This document shows positions 57,965-64,000 of a stretch of 64,000 nt of DNA, one piece after another. The notes under the pieces are model-generated. The model was not told the DNA's origin, searched no databases, and worked only from the letters and a program-made list of their open reading frames with translations. Where the stretch lies: contig JAODUP010000438.1 in the NCBI GenBank assembly GCA_025642065.1, forward strand, positions 265,500-329,499, read 5' to 3'. Numbering within the stretch: the stretch's first letter is position 1; each line of letters begins with the position of its first letter. This DNA is from Paralvinella palmiformis (lineage: Eukaryota > Annelida > Polychaeta > Terebellida > Alvinellidae). Made by a program: the position numbers and the translations under genes.

Positions 57965-58865
57965 AACTTGTGGCTGTTTTACGGCTACTTCTGTACACAT
58001 TAGTAAGCTAAATAGATATATATTGGAGTGAAGCTAAATGAGAGATGAGACACTATTTAGACATAAACATCCACGGATTTTAGTTCTTGTTCTATAAATC
58101 TTTGATCGATTGTGTTAGCTGGTTTCTTCACGGAAACATACTAAAATTAGAAGGTAAGATACAACATAAAGTATGCTTTTAGTAATAACTCGATGAATAT
58201 CCTTGAATCCCAAAACAAACAGGAATTCTTACCGACTCTATATCTATGTAAAATCTCACAAAGTGTCTATTAGATAACACAATGCAATAAAAGGTGAAGA
58301 CGCTAAAGATGCCTTTATTATCATACAGGAATGGTTGATGCGTTTTAGGTAATAGAAATGTCAGTTCTCAGAATCATCAGGAAAATGTCCAATCCAGAAG
58401 AAAGGAGATACCGCCAAATACTTCGATCAGTCTCTTCACAAGCGCCATTCATTGCTTTACCACATCAACAAAACAACAAAGATAACAAAAGATGGCTTTC
58501 ATGATCTCATCCTAAGTGCATCAATCATAGTAGTAAAAACCGGTCTTTGGGTAGAGGTCAGAGCAGTGTCACAACGATATCAAAACGTACCACTTTGGAA
58601 ATGCTGCCACAGTGTAAACCCAAAGCTAAAGTAAGCATAAAGTATATTGTTAAATGTGATCTTGTAGTAAAGTCAGCTTCCTAGTAAAGATCAAACAAAA
58701 CTTTTGATATAAACAAAGGACTAACTACGCAGTATTATAAGATATAGAGTGAAGATAAAAACGTGCAGAATTTTTTTATTAATTTGTAGTTTTTAATAAA
58801 TGAACTCATGTACCCAAGCTTTAAGAAATATATCAGAAATACTAATGTGCCTTTTTTACAGTCTT
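57965..58865. other. Spacer, no gene seen
   Basis: A fragment resembling the family B SINE 3' part (gtggctgttttacggctact) is near 57970-58010. Nothing else recognised. Confidence 0.35.
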
Positions 58866-58878
58866 ACTTTTTGTCTGT

Positions 58879-59090
58879 AACCAGTGGCGGAGCAGGTGGT
58901 ATTGCCGTCCGGGGCCAAAAAGGATATGGGCGTAGTAGAAATACATTTGCGAGCGAAGCGATCGGAGCCACCTACGGCGTGAGGTCTGCATGGAACCCGC
59001 CGAAGGGCCCCAGAAGCCAGAGGGGAGCTGTGGTTTTAGCCTTTCTCGAACTAAAATATCACACTAAAAAGTATTTATATTAATAAAATT
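58879..59090 (+). mobile_element. Possible hAT-like end
   Basis: Begins cagtggcggagcaggtggt, similar to the hAT end at 31182, and is unusually GC-rich for about 150 bases. No matching right end or duplication is visible; it stops before the LINE at 59140. Confidence 0.35.
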
Positions 59091-59139
59091 TCAGCTCGAA
59101 ATTCCTACCCCTAGTAACATTATGACATATTGATAAACG

Positions 59140-59930
59140 CATATGAATTCGCTCTATGAATGGTTTTGTGCAAACCAGTTATCACTTAATGCTACGAAAA
59201 CAAAGTACATCATTATATGAGCCCAACACTCTCATTACGACTTCACAGGGCTAAATGTTAAAATAAATAACACGAGATTACAAAGAATTGGTTCGCAGTT
59301 AAAAGAAAAATCGACTAAGTTTTGGGTATCTTACTGGATGAACATCTGACATGGAAATACCATTTAAACAGGTTAAACATATTTTACCAGTTGAAAGCCG
59401 AAGGACATTGTATTTGGCACTCATTCAACCACACCTCATATATGGTATTTTAGCATGGGGTAGGGATTGCCAATCGGTCGTACATAAAACATAATTACTA
59501 CAAAAAAGTGCAATTCGTACAATAAATAAAGCAAAATATAATAGTTGATACTGAACCCTCTGTTTAAGCAATCCAATATTTTGAAGCTAAAAGACTTGTA
59601 TGAATATCAATCCTCGTTATTCGTGTACGATTTCGCCAATAATACACTGCCTCATTTGTTTGATAATACCTTCAAATATAATCGTGAAATCCAGGAAATT
59701 TGTATCATCCGTCAAGCTGATCTTTTGCACGTGGAATGTGGTACATCCACTTTTTATCAAAGTTTACCTCTTTAGAATGGAGGCGCATTCTGCCAAGTGA
59801 GACCACACGAGCTATATTTAAAAAAAGGGTAATAACTCACTTACCTGCTTCGTATGTACACAATGTAAAATATAGCAGTACGTTTTGCGTTGATTGTAGA
59901 CAGTACTCAAAACATATTTGATAAAGTTGG
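59140..59930 (+). mobile_element. Decayed LINE 3' half
   Basis: Pieces CNQLSLNATKTKYIII, INNTRLQRIGSQLKEKSTKF and FKQSNILKLKDLYEYQSSLF with frame changes are typical of the RT thumb and connecting region of non-LTR elements. Confidence 0.8.
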
Positions 59931-59966
59931 TTTATGTGTGGAAACAGGGTGTATCTTTTATCAGAT

Positions 59967-60185
59967 AGCTTAAATATGGAGAGGCGTTACTCTTGTCGCG
60001 CCATATTGAATTTTGAACCAGTGGAGCCTCCAGCGACCGGAGATATTGTACATGTGTACATGTGTGCGATGGTTGAAATGAATTGCCAATAATAGTACTA
60101 TATGTTACATGATCACATACTCTTTTGTTAATAAACACTTTAATTGTGCACACATGATATCGATTATTATGAAATGTTAAAGTTT

Positions 60186-60218
<33 letters not shown>

Positions 60219-60529
60219 CCTAGAGATTAGTAGGGCCGAGATAGATAGGTCGAATTCGTCAGGGGTCAATATCAACTGTATTGAATTCAATGCAACCAGA
60301 GAGCTTAAATATAGAGAGGCGTTACTCTTGCCGCGCCATGTTGAATTTTGAACCAGTGGCGCCTCCAGCGACCGGAGGTATTTCTCAGATAAACAAAAGC
60401 TCTCTGGTTGTCCACATGTGATCGTGTATATGTGTGCGATGGTTGAAATGAACTGCCAATATTACTACCATATGTTACATGATCACATACTCTTATTAAT
60501 AAACACTTTAATTGTGCATACATGATATT
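59967..60529. repeat. Duplicated promoter-like unit
   Basis: Copy one, 59967-60161, and copy two, 60302-60529, share agcttaaatat, gagaggcgttactctt, ttgaattttgaaccagtgg, ccagcgaccggag and a 3' part gttacatgatcacatactct with ttaataaacactttaattgt. In complement each has an ATGGCG-like start in a GC-rich context. Copy two has an insertion of about 33 bases. Confidence 0.85.
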
Positions 60530-60539
60530 GAAGGAAATG

Positions 60540-61150
60540 AAGCTCTGAAACTGTAAATAATAATTAAGTGATTTCACAGCCCAGTCACTTAATTAATTCA
60601 TAGCCTACAATTTGCGATCACTTGACAGCTGATCAGAAAATAATTGAACGTGGTTTAGGTTATTTCACAGCTTTGTGTGTGGAAGGCGTAATTTTCACAA
60701 GTTTTTTAATGAAAACAGTTTATATATGAGGTAAATGCATACAAACATACTTTCATCATGTCAGTTTATCATAGTCCATAAATATTTATTTATTTGAATA
60801 TAGACATATAATGATATATACAGCTATTATAACGCAACCATAACACAATTCACCATATATTCATCATGTCCGTTTATCATATATTAACTAACAAAATTAT
60901 AAGTTCATTTAAAGTCTACATCTCAATGATATAGACCATGCAATATAGGCCTGCCCAGCTGAGAACAAAGAATATACATGGAATATTAACAATGTTTATG
61001 TTTGCGTTAACATGTTAGAGATATAGAAATTAGTACTTTCATACAATAAGCGGCATCAAATATCTTGTGCCATGGGTTCATCTATAGTTACAATCAGTCA
61101 TTTTTTATCAAATGGACAGAATAACCCAAAAACAACCACTACTACAAAAA
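60540..61150. other. Spacer, no gene seen
   Basis: AT-rich. It would include the 3' UTR of the - strand small membrane protein gene ending at 61159. Confidence 0.4.
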
Positions 61151-61158
61151 TATGACAT

Positions 61159-62115
61159 TTAATCCAGATCAGTGAACTGTTTAAAGTTAGACAGAATATA
61201 CCCAGAGATGTAACAGACACATGCATTGACTACTGTAACAGATAACACCAGTAAATTTGTATCTAAGAGATTGGCCTGTTTACATGGTATCTCATCATCA
61301 TAGAACTTCAAGGACTGAAACAGAACAATACCTTGTAAAATAAAGATTTGAACCAAGTGCATACACAATGTGTAAACACATGTTTTCCTTTTTTCAAGTT
61401 GGTTAAAGAATTTGATATGTATTTAAGTTATGAAGAGAAGTAAACCAATTAAAGCACATGAGCTGAACATTCAAGTACTAATTCAGATGCTGGTAATCCT
61501 TCTTTGTATTAAGATATGAAATTGGCTAACAAAATTTCATGGGTTTGATGCCTTGTTTCTTATTTAATTAATTTTATAATACCAATTTTCACCATTAATA
61601 TTTATAAATATTAATTACCATCACAGCTGGCCCTGTCTCCTGTATAGGTCTCCTATCTGTTAATACCTTCCTGTTTGATTTCAGTTAATGCATGCGGTGG
61701 ATTTGGTACATCAAAAATAATTTAAATCTTTCCTCATCATATATCTGAACGACAACAATTAATAACCCATCTTTTACTTCTGTCAATAGAAAAATAACAA
61801 AATGAATGTTTCTACCACTAGTTGATGTATTTAATAATTAATTTCATAACATTAAATTATAAATAGAAGTCCATATATATCAATAAGTACAAATTGCTTA
61901 CGTTTAAAAATAAATATGGATGCAGGTGATCATGTAAATACTCAGCTACTTATAATTATTGTAATTAGGGAAAAATTATCTGATTATAGTAATGTAATTT
62001 TAAAAGTCCAATTATATTATTAACAATAATAAAGTAAAATATACCTCCCGCCCATAACATCTTCAGTGGCTCCAGTACATGTAACTGTAAGCTTATGTAT
62101 ATCTTGCATACCCAT
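61159..62115 (-). CDS. Small single-pass membrane protein, three exons
   Basis: Exons 62115-62045, 61670-61619 and 61314-61159 join in frame (phases 2 and 0) to 92 residues. The start MGMQDIHKLTVTCTGATEDV is the first ATG after an in-frame TGA. The middle exon encodes KVLTDRRPIQETGPAVM. The last encodes SLKFYDDEIPCKQANLLDTN, then a hydrophobic segment LLVLSVTVVNACVCYISGYI (about residues 62-81), then LSNFKQFTDLD and TAA. Donors GTATAT and GTAATT are moderate; acceptors AAACAG and GTTTCAG are acceptable. I do not recognise a family. It may be a lineage-specific or very small conserved membrane protein. Confidence 0.6.
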
Positions 62116-62259
62116 TTTGTGATTAATAGGTTGATATTGTTCAATAAAATTTAATCAGATGTTGTCTGAAACAAATATAGATCTAGATAGATCCTGCTTT
62201 GGCCTACTGCTTGTGTCATGTCAAGTAGGGGCGTGTCTATCAAATTTTTACACTAGAAT

Positions 62260-62352
62260 TCATTTCCTTTCGAGAATGTCTTTATTTGTGCATACTTTTC
62301 TGTTACTGCAGCCTAAAGCGGCGCAGAATGAACCAGTGCCCTTAGTTGCCAT
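62260..62352 (-). pseudogene. THAP-type zinc-finger N-terminal fragment
   Basis: MATKGTGSFCAALGCSNRKV then CTNKDILERK and TGA. The CxxxxC and SNRK positions match the start of the THAP DNA-binding domain, but the later Cys, His and AVPTIF-type residues are absent. A possible donor GTATGC directly after SNRK could make it a first exon. Otherwise it is a fragment from a THAP gene or P-element-like transposon. Confidence 0.5.
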
Positions 62353-62369
62353 GTTAACGAAGGGAGCTG

Positions 62370-62435
62370 TCCGTGACAATCTACCTCCGGTCGCTAGGGC
62401 CCTGGCGCTCCATGAATTCAAAATGGCGTCCCATG
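62370..62435 (-). repeat. Third relative of the promoter-like unit
   Basis: In complement, acgccattttgaattcatgg, gcgccag and ctagcgaccggaggtag follow the same order as the units at 59990 and 60320. Lies directly upstream of the THAP-like ATG. Confidence 0.5.
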
Positions 62436-62469
62436 TTAAAACGCGAAGTAACATGTCTTGTTATAAATA

Positions 62470-62572
62470 GTCTTTGCTTTTATCTCCATCTCCTGGTGTC
62501 AAGTACTTAAACTAATTTACGCTGCATTTTTTTATTTTCAATGCGCTTTTCTCTCCTTCCCTTCAACATGTT

Positions 62573-62609
<37 letters not shown>

Positions 62610-63160
62610 AGGGTACATAGTAAAAGGCAACAGGCACAGAGCATCAACATATCTAAACCTCCTTCGAAACCTACCTCCATAAATCTAAATACAACTATAC
62701 ATACATTAATCTAAATATTAAATGTTCAATACCTCCACATATTGATAAATGTGTACGTATACCTAAGCATGTGTCTGGTCTACTCATCAGCCTGTGGGAA
62801 CCAGCAAATTCGCTTTTCGTACGCGACAAATATGTCACGCCCACAGGAAAGCGGCTAGGCTACATGCAGGCTACGTACAAAAAGCGGAAGCACGTAAAAA
62901 CATACCATTTGATACCACAGCTCGCAACAAACACGTGCGTGTGGTTCAATGGTGACTTGCTACATACATATCATAAACTATTTTGACACCACAGTTTACA
63001 TTCAACAGTAATTTTCTGTGGTCCAAAAGAAACCTGTATATAAAGCATTTCGACACCTCAGATGCTGACCTCAGCTTTATTCTGGGTTCGAATAGCTGAA
63101 TAAATCCTACCTATATGATACACGTCCAACTGGTCTGGCGTCGAAGTTCTTCTCTAACCT
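62470..63160. other. Spacer, no gene seen
   Basis: GT tract at 62576-62606. A 71-codon frame at 62771 is unsupported. Confidence 0.35.
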
Positions 63161-63168
63161 AAGTGAAA

Positions 63169-63328
63169 ATTCAAGCCCTATATATAGCCTCAGCGTGTTA
63201 ACAAACATTACAGTTTGTCCTTAACAAAGAGAATGTACACTAACACAGTTTCAAGCCCTATATATAGCCTCAGCGTGTTAACAAACATTACAGTTTGTCC
63301 ACAACAAAGAGAATGCACACTAACACAG
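63169..63328. repeat. Two tandem units of 80 bases
   Basis: ttcaagccctatatatagcc begins at 63169 and again at 63249. The units differ at only a few bases. Confidence 0.92.
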
Positions 63329-63329
63329 T

Positions 63330-63935
63330 ATGGACTCACTAAAGCGATTAAACTAAAATAAAAACAAAGTAGCAATACCGCACAATGGATTATTACTGGA
63401 CTAGAACGAAATATCGTCTCAAACCTGAGTAAATACTACGATTTACTCGAACCTAACAGCTAACCCTCATACGTTTCCGTTCAACACTAAGGGAACGTTC
63501 ATTCACGCTTAATTTAGCGTCCCTAAGTATATGCAGTTAGGTGTGGTGGGATCTAAATTAAAGCGCCTATCCACTTGATCTATTTGACCCATGGTCGAGA
63601 ACAGCGGATTTCAGGCAGATCTCCGATACTGCGAATGACACGTCGGGATTATAATAGCTATACATTTAACAAATTTCCTATATCAGTGTAACCTAATTAC
63701 TCATAATATGGGGAAAACTCTGTCCGGAGCTTAATACCCACGGAGATGCCCGCCGGAGTAACAAACGACTCCAGGAGTATAAATCCATCAAGAAGCATTG
63801 TATGAATTAATAGGTCGTTTCGCCAGACCACATAAGAGGACCAAAATAGATTCTACATTATACATAACAAAGCTAATAGACTCAAACATGTTGTAATAAC
63901 GACATAACGTGTGTGTGTGTGTGTTTTATTGTAAA

Positions 63936-63970
<35 letters not shown>

Positions 63971-64000
63971 TGTGTGTGTGTGTATATATATGTGTGTGTG
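63330..64000. other. Spacer to window edge
   Basis: Moderate GC, no exon recognised. Ends in a GT/AT compound microsatellite from about 63908. Confidence 0.45.

Noticed and set aside
58808..59083. 91-codon Gly/Arg-rich ORF as a gene
   Set aside because: The open stretch coincides with a GC-rich block beginning with a hAT-like end.

Overview
The window is nuclear DNA of an animal, most likely a mollusc or other lophotrochozoan. It is AT-rich, with short exons bounded by GT/AG introns, dense microsatellites, tRNA-derived SINEs, several non-LTR retrotransposon fragments, and hAT, pogo/Tigger and foldback-type DNA elements. The taxon is inferred from this style and from protein similarity to animal genes; nothing in the sequence names a species.

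Genes. (1) Bases 1-2828, + strand: the 3' exons of a coiled-coil protein gene whose 5' end lies outside the window. (2) Bases 6807-27779, - strand: a 19-exon gene for TRPC4AP (TRUSS), the CUL4-DDB1 substrate receptor. All exon phases agree and the joined reading frame is 764 codons plus stop. It is the only gene here that I recognise firmly by name. Its introns carry SINEs, MITEs and a LINE tail. (3) Just upstream of TRPC4AP, on the opposite strand, 27873-28573 could encode a 41-residue microprotein from two exons, suggesting a shared divergent promoter. (4) Bases 39371-41203, + strand: a GC-richer, intronless 610-codon ORF of unknown function, the most striking single gene. (5) Bases 42934-43154, + strand: a probable terminal exon of an unrecognised gene. 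(6) Bases 61159-62115, - strand: a three-exon gene for a 92-residue single-pass membrane protein that I do not recognise.

Mobile DNA. Bases 29.4-30.8 kb (-), 43.2-44.7 kb (-), 45.3-46.05 kb (+), 51.5-55.6 kb (-) and 59.1-59.9 kb (+) hold decayed LINEs. The 51.5-55.6 kb LINE contains an internal direct duplication of more than 1 kb. A deleted hAT element with intact ends and a perfect 8-bp target duplication occupies 31182-32179. A pogo/Tigger transposase pseudogene lies at 49.35-51.16 kb. Two short Tigger-like elements (10807-11403, 57321-57958) have TA flanks. A tRNA-derived SINE with an ATC tail is present in four copies, three with perfect target-site duplications. A second tRNA-derived SINE family is spread over the window in more divergent copies.

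The rest is AT-rich spacer with microsatellites. I saw no rRNA, no functional tRNA, no CRISPR array, and no gene cluster that looks like a multi-gene system. The most interesting unexplained items are the 610-codon orphan ORF, the small membrane protein gene, the divergent microprotein candidate, and a promoter-like repeat unit (60.0, 60.3 and 62.4 kb) that overlaps a THAP-like zinc-finger start.
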